27,184 bases of DNA from CBDVBZ01 sp965372355 (GTDB lineage: Bacteria > Krumholzibacteriota > Krumholzibacteriia > WVZY01): positions 1-27,184 of the forward strand of contig CBDVBZ010000040.1 in assembly GCA_965372355.1 (NCBI GenBank), written 5' to 3'. Each line of letters begins with the position of its first letter. Position 1 is the first letter of the stretch. Shown piece after piece: positions 15,370 through 23,903 of the stretch. The position numbers and the translations under genes are program-made. The notes below the pieces were generated by a model. That model saw only the letters and a list, made by a program, of their open reading frames with translations. It was not told the origin of the DNA and ran no database searches.

Positions 15370-16239
15370 CTATTTGCTGGATTCATCCTCATCGGCCGTA
15401 GGTGACTCTTGCTTCATAATTCTTCCATCACGGATGACCGTGAACGTGTTGCGTTCCACGACCACCGGAGCTTTTTTGGTCACGGTCGCCCTACGCGGCT
15501 TGGAGCGCCGGCGGACGGCCTTCTTCTTTGGCGTCGACATACCAAGAACGGTACGCGTATCGGTCTTGGCCAGGGTCGTCACCTCGTGGTCGACCGGGTT
15601 GCGGAGCGACAGGTGGACCTTGCCCTGGTGCACGCCCAGCGCGAGCTTTTCGGCACCCGACGGATCCAGAAGAACCGTGACGGTTTGAACAGTGATATGG
15701 TGATTACCCTTTGTCTCTGTCTTGGCGCCCGCCGCAAGAACCTCCAAATCCTGGAGGATCGTTTTTGTAACGGCGATGTTCGTGCCCGCAGCGTTCTGCA
15801 CGGTCACGACGATATCGACGCGATCGCCGGGAAGGACAAAACCGCTGACGCCTGTGACGTCGTTGATTTTTATGCTCATGGCACGCATGTTCTCGGGGAT
15901 CCGGACGGAGAGGCCACCACCGATCGCGGAGAGCTTCGACGCCAGGATCGGCTCGCCGTCCACGACGAAAACCTTCGTCGTCTGGTCGAGCACACTGTCG
16001 ATGCTCGAGTACGAACCGGCCGGCACGGACTCTTTTGGGAACTCGACGAGCCGCAGGTGCTTCTCTTCGAGCGTAGTCCCAAAGCTCATGTCGGACTCGG
16101 CGACGACCACCGGCACGGTGTCGGGTTCCCCTTTTGCCTGGACGAGCGGCATACCTTTCAGGTAGAGATAGATGCCTCCGCCCGCGGTGATTGCCAGAAC
16201 CAGTGCAACGATGAGTAGTGCGATTCCCTTTTTGTCCAT
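15370..16239 (-). CDS. cpaB: CpaB/RcpC pilus assembly protein (SAF domain)
   Basis: The 289-residue protein begins with one membrane anchor (IALLIVALVLAITAGGGIYL, about 6-25). A SAF/AFP-like domain at about 42-105 (VVVAESDMSFGTTLEEKHLR, PAGSY, GEPILASKLS) is the core of CpaB/RcpC. A beta-rich RcpC domain (ISIKINDVTGVSGFVLPGDR-like, VDIVVTVQ, TVTVLLDPSGAEKLALGVHQ) follows. The C-terminal tail is Lys/Arg-rich (PKKKAVRRRSKPRRATVTKK) and may bind a surface polymer or peptidoglycan; that is inference. CpaB works in the periplasm with the CpaC secretin. An AAGGACGGAAAG site precedes ATG 16239. A 169-base gap separates it from cpaA, in which I see no gene or convincing promoter. Confidence 0.92.
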   Translation of the reverse strand: MDKKGIALLIVALVLAITAGGGIYLYLKGMPLVQAKGEPDTVPVVVAESDMSFGTTLEEKHLRLVEFPKESVPAGSYSSIDSVLDQTTKVFVVDGEPILASKLSAIGGGLSVRIPENMRAMSIKINDVTGVSGFVLPGDRVDIVVTVQNAAGTNIAVTKTILQDLEVLAAGAKTETKGNHHITVQTVTVLLDPSGAEKLALGVHQGKVHLSLRNPVDHEVTTLAKTDTRTVLGMSTPKKKAVRRRSKPRRATVTKKAPVVVERNTFTVIRDGRIMKQESPTADEDESSK

Positions 16240-16408
16240 CTTTCCGTCCTTCCTTCGCTAGAGAGTTACAAGGTCTTGCTGCGCTGTCTGGCGCTGCGTT
16301 CAACTGGTTGTTCTAAAGATGCTACCGACACACTTCATGTTGATCTTATTAGTAGCTTTTGTGTTCACCGGGCGTCCTCGCGACAAACGGTGACGTGTAA
16401 GGTTTCGG

Positions 16409-17002
16409 TCACAAGTTGGTGACAAATGACAGAAACCACTCTTCGTTTCCCGTCCACCAACAAACAGCCAGCGTCACGATCGAGCCAATGCCGATCGCGA
16501 GGCCGTACGGGACGTGCTCCAACTTTGACAACATCCGGGAATCCGTCCGGATCTCGTTAGTTTGCTTTTTGGCGTTTTGGCCTTTGATAAAGGGGAGGCC
16601 GATCAAGAGCGTGCTGACTACGGGCGCAAGCATGCCGCCGGGTCTTAACATCCACCCAATCGCCAGAATTCCTCCTGCGATGGCGGAGGCGAGCACGGCC
16701 GCAACGGCGAGGATGGGACCAACAAGAGCTCCCACAGCGCCCGCCAGTTTGAGATCGCCCATTCCGATGCCCTTGCCGGCGTGTAACAGCAGCAAGAGCC
16801 CCATCGCCAGAATAGCGCCGCTCAAAGCAATCCCGAGACCGAGCCATCCCTGCAGAGCGGTGCGAATCACAACTGCAAGGCAAAACGCTGAAAACGTCAA
16901 CAAATTGGGGATACGCCTCGAACGAAGATCGGTGATCACAGCTATACCCACCACAATAATGGTAAGAATGCTGCACCATATGGATAGAGGCGTGTAAATC
17001 AT
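16409..17002 (-). CDS. cpaA: CpaA/TadV prepilin peptidase (A24)
   Basis: The 197-residue multi-spanning aspartic peptidase has the two catalytic aspartates of the family: Asp25 in AVITDLRSRRIPN and Asp83 in the GxGD motif GKGIGMGDLKLAG. About six hydrophobic segments surround them. There is no N-terminal methyltransferase half with its Cys pairs, so it is the short TadV/CpaA form. It should cleave the leaders of Flp1, Flp2, TadE and possibly TadG at the conserved Gly. It lies 43 bases after flp2. ATG 17002 follows GGAGA at nine bases. Confidence 0.92.
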   Translation of the reverse strand: MIYTPLSIWCSILTIIVVGIAVITDLRSRRIPNLLTFSAFCLAVVIRTALQGWLGLGIALSGAILAMGLLLLLHAGKGIGMGDLKLAGAVGALVGPILAVAAVLASAIAGGILAIGWMLRPGGMLAPVVSTLLIGLPFIKGQNAKKQTNEIRTDSRMLSKLEHVPYGLAIGIGSIVTLAVCWWTGNEEWFLSFVTNL

Positions 17003-17045
17003 GCGATCAAGTCTCCGTAAGAAGCGTATCCCCGGTGTGCGTCAC

Positions 17046-17216
17046 TTAGCCGGACGCAGGCAGCGCGTTCTGAACTGAAACGTAAACTGCGCTGACGAGT
17101 GGACCGATGGCCTGCAGCGCGGCGATGGCCACGATAGAAACAAAGGCAGCCAAAAGACCGTACTCGATCATGTCCTGCCCGGATTCCTCTCGGAAAAGTC
17201 TCTTCAGGTAGCTCAT
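17046..17216 (-). CDS. flp: Flp/Fap type IVb pilin, copy 2
   Basis: I start this at ATG 17216 (56 residues), because AAGGAAA lies immediately upstream and the resulting leader matches the other copy; the frame itself is open to 17273. The protein has a basic leader (MSYLKRLFREESG), the cleavage site G|QDMIEYG, and one hydrophobic helix (LLAAFVSIVAIAALQAIGPL). The tail ends NALPASG. It is closely similar to Flp1 through the leader end and helix and diverges in the C-terminal part. It is the first gene of the cpaA-onward block, downstream of its own sigma-54 promoter. The two copies may be alternate or mixed major pilins. Confidence 0.92.
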   Translation of the reverse strand: MSYLKRLFREESGQDMIEYGLLAAFVSIVAIAALQAIGPLVSAVYVSVQNALPASG

Positions 17217-17251
17217 GGTTTCCTTTCGGTGAAGAGAGTCGAGAAGTGTTC

Positions 17252-17262
17252 TTGATTTAGAG
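17252..17262 (-). promoter_or_regulatory. Conserved leader box CTCTAAATCAA, flp2
   Basis: Minus-strand CTCTAAATCAA ends 35 bases before the flp2 ATG; the identical 11-mer precedes flp1 at nearly the same distance. The following CGACTCTCTTC and AAGGAAA also match the flp1 leader with few changes. A conserved untranslated leader in two separated pilin genes suggests a shared function at the RNA level or recent duplication. Confidence 0.45.
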
Positions 17263-17275
17263 TCGTTTCGCAAGT

Positions 17276-17288
17276 GTCTGAAACAGAC
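17276..17288 (-). promoter_or_regulatory. Short hairpin at the predicted 5' end of flp2 mRNA
   Basis: GTCTG-TTT-CAGAC (minus strand) is a perfect five-base stem with a three-base loop. It begins one or two bases after the transcription start predicted from the sigma-54 promoter (about 17290). Such 5' hairpins commonly slow mRNA decay. No counterpart of this size is seen at flp1. Confidence 0.4.
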
Positions 17289-17301
17289 GGAACATACTCA
17301 G

Positions 17302-17316
17302 GCAATTCATCTGCCA
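17302..17316 (-). promoter_or_regulatory. Sigma-54 (-24/-12) promoter of flp2-cpaA...
   Basis: The minus strand reads TTTGGCAGATGAATTGCC. TGGC (17316-17313) and TTGC (17305-17302) have the exact seven-base spacing of RpoN promoters. The start would be near 17290, about 74 bases before the flp2 ATG. It matches the flp1 promoter in TTTGGC-N4-GAATTGC. Upstream, CGTTTCGCAA occurs twice (17264-17273 and 17376-17385), the second about 90 bases before the start and so possibly an activator site. I see no gene in the rest of the gap 17317-17607. Confidence 0.75.
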
Positions 17317-17607
17317 AATGCGATATTGTCCTGTCTTGCTGTGATGAGTCGTCGCTAATCTTCTGGAAAGAAAAACGTTTCGCAAAAAGTGATCGAAATC
17401 GATGCTCTGGAGGAGGCTCGCAAGATTTGGGGATCTAGGGGGGCAATCCTCAGTTTCTAGCGGGACTAGCGCGTTAACACTCTATGCTGGAGCACGTGTG
17501 GGGGGAGAGTATCTCTTTGTTGCGCGCGATGGAGAGCCGTTCGCGATGAGTGCCGATGACGACGAGAGAACCTGCGAGCAGGTGCTGTTGAGGCAGTAGT
17601 GATGACA

Positions 17608-19017
17608 TCAGTGAGGTTCGCCACTGGTGTCGGTGTCGAGACCTTGAACGATGCTGCGAGCGGCGAGATATAGCTCGAGGGTGCGGTCCATCTCGTCGAT
17701 AACAAACTGCCGTTGTTGTCTGATTTTCTCAATGTAATAGCGGTGCGCGATCATAAGAAAAGCAAAACGTAGCGTGCGTTGACTTTGGACCATGTAACGT
17801 GTGTAGGCATGGGCAAAGAGTCCCGTCGGTGGCAGGGTAGCACCAAATACGATAGCGCCGCGCAGCCCCAGCGACTGATACGCGAAATAAAGCAGTGGCG
17901 CGTAGTAGGCGGCATAAACAAAAGTCCCGATCGTGATCTGTTTGTAGTGAATTGCCGTCGAGTCCTTTGCCGCGCGCCGGGCAAGCCACCCGGTCAATTT
18001 GTAAGGCATGAGATTCCACACCGCACCGTACAAGGCCAGCGGCAGCCCCAGCACGCCCCAGACAAGGAGCCTCGTTGCCTCCAAGCGGATCGTGTGTTCC
18101 GTCTTTCCGCGCACCACCTCATCCCTCAGTTTGAGACGCTCGAGCTTACGATGATAGCTCCGGAGAAGACTGTGGATCCGCCACACGATCTCGGGGTCTT
18201 TGTCCAGAAAGAAGCTCAACGCTTCTGAGATTCCCCGCGACACCACCTGGTCCTTCTCGAAACGGGACTCACCGGGGATGGCGCCGCCGTGGCGCTCGAC
18301 CAGTTCGTCCTTGTAGACATGCTCGACGTCGTGGACGAGCTGCTCGAGGCGCGGACGCTCGATATTGACGACGAGAGCGCGCATCGCCGTCTGCAGTGTA
18401 TCGGTGAGGGCGTAGACGGCTTCGATTGCATCCTCCTTATATGTGTTTTGGTAATCGGCGGCGACGATGGGTCGGCCGAATCGAAGCAGCACGCGGGTGC
18501 GCATGCGGTAACGGCTCTCAAAACTCAGGCCCACGGGGACAATCGTTACACCCAGCGTCCAGTTGTTCTTCGCCTCGCTCTGAAGCGCAATACGTGCGAC
18601 ACCGGTTTTGAGCTTCTGCAGACGGCGCTCCACCGTGCTCACGCCCTCGGGGAAGATGCCGATCGCGCCGCCTTGCTCGAGAAGCGTCTCGCACGCAGCA
18701 AACATGGCAGCGTTCTTGTCGGGTGCGTCCACGCCGTCCTGCCGCCGGTAGACGGGAATCACCCCGAGATTCCTAAGGAGCCACGCGCGCCACTTCTTGT
18801 CAAAGAGACCGCTGTGTCCCAGGTAGTAAACCATACGGCCGGTCCGAAGCCCCAAAACCAGCGCATCCGTCACCGATTGAGGATGGTTGGCCGCCAGGAT
18901 TACGGGACCGTTCTGTGGAATCAGATCGGCACCCGATATCTCAATTTTCTTGAAATAGATCCCCGTGGCCAGGCGGCCGAGCAATTTGGCAATGCGGTAC
19001 AGGAGCGGCGTGCCCAT
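17608..19017 (-). CDS. PlsC-like lysophospholipid acyltransferase with C-terminal membrane region
   Basis: This 469-residue protein has an N-terminal acyltransferase domain. The catalytic box is ANHPQSVTDAL (His45, Asp51), with H-x5-D spacing as in the ANHPNSFLDAL subfamily. It also has GAIGIFPEGVSTVERRLQKL, and VTIVPVGLSFESRYRMRTRV followed by LLRFGRPI. These are the PlsC motifs that bind glycerophosphate and acyl donor. A helical middle part (about 230-310) leads to two or three transmembrane segments at about 315-345 and 370-415. The role is probably phospholipid or lipoprotein-lipid acylation at the inner membrane. Its ATG lies one base after the stop of the lipoprotein gene, with no strong ribosome-binding site, so translation is probably coupled. 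It is the last gene of the kinase operon. Confidence 0.88.
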   Translation of the reverse strand: MGTPLLYRIAKLLGRLATGIYFKKIEISGADLIPQNGPVILAANHPQSVTDALVLGLRTGRMVYYLGHSGLFDKKWRAWLLRNLGVIPVYRRQDGVDAPDKNAAMFAACETLLEQGGAIGIFPEGVSTVERRLQKLKTGVARIALQSEAKNNWTLGVTIVPVGLSFESRYRMRTRVLLRFGRPIVAADYQNTYKEDAIEAVYALTDTLQTAMRALVVNIERPRLEQLVHDVEHVYKDELVERHGGAIPGESRFEKDQVVSRGISEALSFFLDKDPEIVWRIHSLLRSYHRKLERLKLRDEVVRGKTEHTIRLEATRLLVWGVLGLPLALYGAVWNLMPYKLTGWLARRAAKDSTAIHYKQITIGTFVYAAYYAPLLYFAYQSLGLRGAIVFGATLPPTGLFAHAYTRYMVQSQRTLRFAFLMIAHRYYIEKIRQQRQFVIDEMDRTLELYLAARSIVQGLDTDTSGEPH

Positions 19018-19018
19018 G

Positions 19019-19780
19019 CTATTCGTCTGCCCGGGTAGTGCGGGGGAGCTGTGCGGCGAAATCCGCGAAGAGAAATGCGGCGACGGTGTGCAGATCCACG
19101 GGATCCGGAAAGAGGGAAGTGGTCAGCGTACCGAGTGTGTTGGGCTCGTAATTGCGGTTTATGGTCCGCTCGGCGTCGGCATGCAGAAGGACGGCTCGAG
19201 CGCGCAAGACCTCCTCGAGATCGTACACATGAAACGTAGCGGTGATTTGCCGTCGCGTGATGTAATCGGTCGAGGGGTCGTCGTCGCCGGTGGTCTGGTC
19301 CAGAGCTCTGGTCCGCGTCGAGACGGTGTCGCCGTGGATATCGGCGAACACGAGAAAGCGAAAACGCTTGCTCAACTCCGGCGCAATATCCGCCAGGATC
19401 TCGGGGCGCAACGAACCATTACGCCTGTAGCTTTCGAGAAGCGCCTGGTAGCTGTTGGGAAGCTGCGACGATGGGATGCCGTTCTGCTTCGGAGCCGTGC
19501 CGGGATCCTTGCCGATCATCCTCTCGATATAACCGGCGGAAACAACCTTGAAATCCTGTCTGGCCTCGATGATCTGAGTTCTGAGGAGGTCTGCGAGCTC
19601 GGCCTCGTCGACAGGCTCGTTAACTCCAGTAGTGGTTACCACGACGCCGCCTATGCCGAGGCCTCCCTCCGTGAGGTATTCTGCCGTGAAACTGTCGTTG
19701 AGCGGCGGGTCGCCGCGAAGCCAGGCGCAGGCAGGAAGAAGGATGGTCGCGAACACGCAGACGAGAAACGATTTCTTCAA
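19019..19780 (-). CDS. Lipoprotein of unknown function
   Basis: I start this at TTG 19780, 17 bases after the kinase stop codon, because a lipoprotein signal follows at once (LKKSFLVCVFATILLPAC). The lipobox is LPAC. The open frame reaches 19936 but would overlap the kinase gene by about 140 bases. The 253-residue product has a mature part with ADLLRTQIIEARQDFKVVSA and GYIERMI, which recalls proteins that bind to secretion or curli-type assemblies (CsgG-like: short alpha/beta units). ELSKRFRFLVFADIHGD and ITATFHVYDLEEVLRARAVL also fit that family style. The assignment is by pattern only. It sits between a signalling kinase and an acyltransferase. Confidence 0.68.
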   Translation of the reverse strand: MKKSFLVCVFATILLPACAWLRGDPPLNDSFTAEYLTEGGLGIGGVVVTTTGVNEPVDEAELADLLRTQIIEARQDFKVVSAGYIERMIGKDPGTAPKQNGIPSSQLPNSYQALLESYRRNGSLRPEILADIAPELSKRFRFLVFADIHGDTVSTRTRALDQTTGDDDPSTDYITRRQITATFHVYDLEEVLRARAVLLHADAERTINRNYEPNTLGTLTTSLFPDPVDLHTVAAFLFADFAAQLPRTTRADE

Positions 19781-19796
19781 TGGCTTACCACACGTT

Positions 19797-22103
19797 CTAC
19801 GGTCGGAACTTTTCGATCGCCCGGGAAAGCGCATCGCAGATGTCGGGAATCCCGGCGGACTGTCCGTGTTTTGCCTGGCTCTCGAGATCGCGTGCGAGCC
19901 GCGATATGTCTTTGGCGCCAACGACACCGGCAGCACCGGCGATGCTGTGGGCCAGAGCGCGGACCTTGCCGTAGTCCTTGCGATTCAAGGCCTGTTGGAT
20001 ACCGGTCAGTTCGTTACGGCTGGACTCCGTAAACATCTCGATCAGATCCGCGTGTCTGTCCCTTGCCGGACGCGGTCTCTCCCGTCGCCTCTTGAGCGGT
20101 TGGGTAGGTACGAGCTCGACGATCGCCGTAAGCAGCGCTTGCGGGCGAATCGGTTTGGGCAGGTAACCATCCATCCCGGCGTCGAGACACCGTTGCCGGT
20201 CACTGGCAAGGGCGTGCGCCGTCAACGCGATGATCGGCACGTGCTTTCCCGTTTGTTTCTCGCGCTCGCGAATACGTCGCGTGGCTTCGATTCCACCCAT
20301 TTCCGGCATCTCGAGATCCATGAGCACAAGATCAATGTTGTTCGTCTGTACCTCGTCGAGCGCTTCGCGGCCATTCTCGACGACCGAGACCTCACAGCCT
20401 TCCTTTTCAAGCAGGCGAACGATCAGTGCGCGATTGACGACGTTGTCCTCGGCGACGAGCACATGCAGGCGCTGTCCTAGCCTGCCCACTGCCGCGGGAG
20501 CGCGTGGTACCGGTGCCTTTATGAAGAGGTCGTCGGAGACACCCAGCCTGGCGGTGAAGTAGAACGTGCTTCCCTCGTTCTCGGAGCTTTCCACCCAGAT
20601 CCGCCCCTCCATCATTTCAACCAGCCGTGCCGATATGGTGAGTCCCAACCCCGTACCGCCGTATTGTCGTGTTATCGATCCATCCGCCTGTGTGAACGAT
20701 TTGAAAATCGTCTTCTGGGCGCTGGGAGAGATTCCGATGCCCGTGTCTCGAACGGTGAAACGGAGAACGATGTGCTCGTCTTGCCTGGTATCCACATCGA
20801 CCTGCACGTCGACGGATCCGGCAGACGTAAACTTGACGGCGTTGTTGATGAGATTGACGAGCACCTGCCGGAGGCGAACAGGATCACCAACGGCGACGCG
20901 TGGCACGTTCTTCTCGATCGAGAGGTTCAGTCCAAGCCCCTTCCCCTGGGCCCGGTTCTCGAACACCTTTATGGCGTGTCTCATGACCTGGTGAAGATCG
21001 AACGGAATGAACTCGACATCGAGCTGTCCGGCTTCGATCTTCGAGAAGTCGAGGACTTCGTCGAGAAGGCCAAGCAGAGACTCAGCCGAATCGTGGACGA
21101 TATCGAGAAACTCCTCCTGCTCTTCGGTCAGCTCGGTGCTCAGCGCGAGTTCGGTCATGCCGATTATCGCGTTCATGGGAGTGCGGATCTCATGGCTCAT
21201 CCTGGCCAAAAAGTCGCTCTTGGCCTCGTTCGCCGCCTCCGCCGCTTCCTTCGCGCGTTTGAGCTCCAGTTCGGCCTGCTTGCGTTCCGTGATGTCTTCC
21301 GAAATGCCAAGCAAATATAGTGGCGTCCCGGCCTCGTCGAGGATTGGGATCTTCTTGGTGTGCAGATAGCGGAGACCATGAACGCGCGTCTGGATCGGTT
21401 CCTCGGGGATGTCGACCAGCTTTCTGCCTTTGAGCACCTCCCGGTCGTGCTCCGTAAACCACACGGCCTCATCCTTGGGGAAGAAATCATAGTCGTTCTT
21501 GCCAATGAGTTGATCGCGCGCGTAGCCGAGCAGCTCCTCGCCGGCTCGGTTGAATCGCACGAACCTCAGATCCTCCGCGTTCTTTACAAAGATCATGTAT
21601 GGGATATTCTCGACGACGGAGCGGAGAAACAAGGCATCCTGCTCGGTGTCGGTGCCGCCCGATAACGGGCGAGCGACGAAGTTGCCGAGCCAAACGGTCA
21701 GCGTGTCCAGCACGGCGAGTACTGCCTCCAGGCGACCAGCGTCCTTGATTGTCTGTGCGACGGAGGGGTAGACTGCCGAGCGTGCGGCAACGGCGATAGC
21801 CATCCACGAGCCGGCACCAAGGTTTTTCCCCGTTACGAGATGTGTCAGGTCCCGCGTCCGGTTCTCGGCCGCTTGCCAGTCACCGGCCACGGCGGCGCGC
21901 AGGATATCGGTGACGGAGCGGAGAAACGCCCCCGCATCGATCTCACCGGGCGACGATTCTTTGTTGCGAAGGCCGCGATACTCCTCGAGCTTGCCCCCCA
22001 GCCTCCGGCTGATCACGTCGTGGTGCTGATCGAGAATGCCGAGGAGTCTTTTCGCCGACTCAGCATCCGAGAGTGGGTGATTGGGCGGGTTGGGTTGACT
22101 CAT
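19797..22103 (-). CDS. Hybrid histidine kinase (PAS-HisKA-HATPase-REC-HPt)
   Basis: The 768-residue protein has an N-terminal helical sensor region (1-150), then a PAS domain (about 155-275) ending at the SEDITERKQAE linker. The HisKA phospho-acceptor is His304 in ARMSHEIRTPMNAIIG. The HATPase domain spans about 400-520 (N box NLINNAVKF, G1 DTGIGIS, G2 YGGTGLGLTI). A receiver at about 547-660 has Asp596 in LVLMDLEMPEMGG, and an HPt domain at about 680-768 has His719 in ALAHSIAGAAG. There is no transmembrane segment, so it senses in the cytoplasm. It can run a full internal phosphorelay, but no output regulator is encoded next to it. It heads the kinase/lipoprotein/acyltransferase operon behind the promoter at 22167-22195. 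Confidence 0.96.
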   Translation of the reverse strand: MSQPNPPNHPLSDAESAKRLLGILDQHHDVISRRLGGKLEEYRGLRNKESSPGEIDAGAFLRSVTDILRAAVAGDWQAAENRTRDLTHLVTGKNLGAGSWMAIAVAARSAVYPSVAQTIKDAGRLEAVLAVLDTLTVWLGNFVARPLSGGTDTEQDALFLRSVVENIPYMIFVKNAEDLRFVRFNRAGEELLGYARDQLIGKNDYDFFPKDEAVWFTEHDREVLKGRKLVDIPEEPIQTRVHGLRYLHTKKIPILDEAGTPLYLLGISEDITERKQAELELKRAKEAAEAANEAKSDFLARMSHEIRTPMNAIIGMTELALSTELTEEQEEFLDIVHDSAESLLGLLDEVLDFSKIEAGQLDVEFIPFDLHQVMRHAIKVFENRAQGKGLGLNLSIEKNVPRVAVGDPVRLRQVLVNLINNAVKFTSAGSVDVQVDVDTRQDEHIVLRFTVRDTGIGISPSAQKTIFKSFTQADGSITRQYGGTGLGLTISARLVEMMEGRIWVESSENEGSTFYFTARLGVSDDLFIKAPVPRAPAAVGRLGQRLHVLVAEDNVVNRALIVRLLEKEGCEVSVVENGREALDEVQTNNIDLVLMDLEMPEMGGIEATRRIREREKQTGKHVPIIALTAHALASDRQRCLDAGMDGYLPKPIRPQALLTAIVELVPTQPLKRRRERPRPARDRHADLIEMFTESSRNELTGIQQALNRKDYGKVRALAHSIAGAAGVVGAKDISRLARDLESQAKHGQSAGIPDICDALSRAIEKFRP

Positions 22104-22166
22104 TTCCGGCCGTTCGTTGCGGAAGGAATGCCTGGGTTGTCGAACAGGGCAAGCGAGCTATCTGAC

Positions 22167-22195
22167 ATTCTACGCCAAAACCCGGTGGATGTCAC
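22167..22195 (-). promoter_or_regulatory. Sigma-70-type promoter of the kinase operon
   Basis: The minus strand has GTGACA (22195-22190), a 17-base spacer, then TAGAAT (22172-22167). Each hexamer matches five of six consensus bases at optimal spacing. Transcription would start near 22160, giving about 57 bases of leader before the kinase ATG, whose GGAA ribosome site is weak. The rest of the 316-base divergent gap (22104-22419) holds no gene. TACAAT at 22371-22376 is a possible -10 element for the plus-strand PIG-L gene, but I see no matching -35. Confidence 0.6.
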
Positions 22196-22419
22196 CCGAT
22201 TTGGGCAGGGTCCACTTTACGGTTGGGTGTTTTGGGTTGTGGGCCGTCGGCTCAGGTCCTCGCCCGCGTCTTGCATGTCAGAGCGGGCCCAAGGATTCGC
22301 CGCTGGACAACCTTATCCCAACGCCACTAGTCGTCCCGACGCCGAAAAACAAAACCAGTATTTTTCGTGCTACAATGGAGCGCTCTGTCGCCAACACCAA
22401 GCGAGAAGGATATCAGGCA

Positions 22420-23181
22420 ATGACACAGAAAACGATACTAGGCGTATTTGCCCACCCGGATGACGAGTCCATGGGGCCGGGTGCGACGTTTGCCAAATAT
22501 GCCGCCGAGGGTCACCGGGTGGCGTTCGTGGCGGCGACCGACGGTGGCGCCGGACGCCTTTACGAGGAGCGCCCGTCGGACAAGGGTGCACTACGGCGGC
22601 TGCGCCGTCAGGAGACGATCGAAGCGGCGAACGTTCTCGGCATCGAGTTCCTCGGCTTTCTGGACTGGCATGACCGCGATCTGGAGAACATGAATGTTCT
22701 CGATATCGAGATCGCAATCGCAAAGATTATTCGTCGCGAGAGGCCCGATGTCCTGGTGACGTTTCACGGCTCCGGTATTTCGTATCACCCGGACCACCGA
22801 GTTCTGGCCATGGCGCTCAACGCGGCATTTCTGGGCGCCGCACGGGCTGGCTGGTATCCGGACGCCGAGCTCGAGGCGCTCTCGCCACACCGCGCCTCGA
22901 AGCTCTATCACTTCACGATCCTCAAGTGCCTTGTTGAACGCGTTGATTGGCGTCGTGAGGCGTACGTTTCTCCGAACGACGAAGTGACGACTCTGATCGA
23001 TACAAGCAAGTGGGCGAATACCAAGTGGAAGGCCATCCAGGCGCACGACAGCCAGCGCAACGGCCCGCCATTCGCGCAGGCGTATCAAGCGGGCGTCTTT
23101 GAAAAGGAAGGCTTTGTCCGGGTCTTTCCCTCCTGGCGTCCCGGCGACTCGCAGGAGACCGATCTATTGGAAGGCTTGTGA
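22420..23181 (+). CDS. PIG-L family deacetylase
   Basis: The 253-residue protein starts at ATG 22420, nine bases after AAGGA; the frame is open back to 22117, so the start rests on the motif position. It has the zinc-binding core AHPDDE near its N-terminus (ILGVFAHPDDESMGPGATFA) and SYHPDHRVLA as the third ligand region. These are the hallmarks of the LmbE/PIG-L superfamily, which removes N-acetyl groups from glycosyl substrates (MshB, BshB and GlcNAc-PI deacetylases). The substrate cannot be told here. The context suggests neither thiol biosynthesis nor a glycosyltransferase partner. It lies 64 bases upstream of the sigma factor gene on the same strand and may be its own unit. Confidence 0.93.
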   Translation: MTQKTILGVFAHPDDESMGPGATFAKYAAEGHRVAFVAATDGGAGRLYEERPSDKGALRRLRRQETIEAANVLGIEFLGFLDWHDRDLENMNVLDIEIAIAKIIRRERPDVLVTFHGSGISYHPDHRVLAMALNAAFLGAARAGWYPDAELEALSPHRASKLYHFTILKCLVERVDWRREAYVSPNDEVTTLIDTSKWANTKWKAIQAHDSQRNGPPFAQAYQAGVFEKEGFVRVFPSWRPGDSQETDLLEGL

Positions 23182-23245
23182 CCGTCCGCTGCGGGGGGTG
23201 GGCGCGAGCCGAGCGGGCGAACTTTTCTGCAAGAAATCTCTGCCC

Positions 23246-23842
23246 GTGGTTGTCGAACACAGTGTGGAGTACACGAAATTGACCGAGAATCCGGCCACGC
23301 TGACATTCGACGAAGTCTATGCGGCTCACGCAGAGCAGGTGTTGAACCTCGCATTCCGGCTCACCGGCGACGAAGACGCAGCGCGCGACCTCTGCCAGGA
23401 GATCTTCATCAAGGTCTATCAGAACCTGGAGACGTTCGAGCACCGATCTCAGATCTTTACGTGGATATACCGGATCGCCGTCAACCACATAAACAACTAT
23501 CTAAGAAAAGAAAGCCGGCAGCGATGGGTGCGGCTGATCGACCGCAAGGTCTCGGATGTTGCGCGCGAGGCAGCGATCGAGCCCGGACGCTGGGGAAGCG
23601 CCACCGTACCATCATCGGAGAAGGGGCTCGAGCGATCGCAACGTGCGCGGATCGTTTGGAACACCATCCAGACACTCAAACCCAAGTACCGTGTGCCTCT
23701 GGTCCTCCATCATTACGAGGAACTGAGTTATAAGGAGATCGCGGAGGCGATGCAGATCAGCATGAGTGCGGTGGAGTCGCGTATCCACCGCGGCAAGAAG
23801 CAGTTGATCAAGAAGTTAGAGCCGTGGTTGGACAAAATCTGA
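23246..23842 (+). CDS. ECF-type RNA polymerase sigma factor
   Basis: The protein is about 198 residues from GTG 23246. The start is uncertain: GTG 23264 and TTG 23279 (with GGAG nine bases upstream) are also possible, and all give an intact domain set. Region 2 is LNLAFRLTGDEDAARDLCQE followed by IFIKVYQNLETFEHRSQIFT and WIYRIAVNHINNYLRK. Region 4 is the helix-turn-helix LSYKEIAEAMQISMSAVESR with IHRGKKQLIKKL. There is no region 1 or 3, so it is an ECF sigma. The variable linker is unusually long and basic (RQRWVRLIDRKVSDVAREA). The gene is followed by a zinc-finger protein, the usual cognate anti-sigma arrangement. Confidence 0.92.
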   Translation: MVVEHSVEYTKLTENPATLTFDEVYAAHAEQVLNLAFRLTGDEDAARDLCQEIFIKVYQNLETFEHRSQIFTWIYRIAVNHINNYLRKESRQRWVRLIDRKVSDVAREAAIEPGRWGSATVPSSEKGLERSQRARIVWNTIQTLKPKYRVPLVLHHYEELSYKEIAEAMQISMSAVESRIHRGKKQLIKKLEPWLDKI

Positions 23843-23903
23843 GGATGAGACGCAAGAAACGGATGACCGTCGTGTCTAACATAGACGGAGGAGCAAGATT
23901 GTC

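Noticed and set aside
17474..17608. A 44-codon minus-strand frame whose ATG overlaps the acyltransferase stop (TGATG)
   Set aside because: No ribosome-binding site, no hydrophobic segment or family resemblance; overlap alone is weak evidence.
22371..22376. TACAAT as a -10 element for the PIG-L gene
   Set aside because: No recognisable -35 hexamer at a proper distance; noted only as a possibility.
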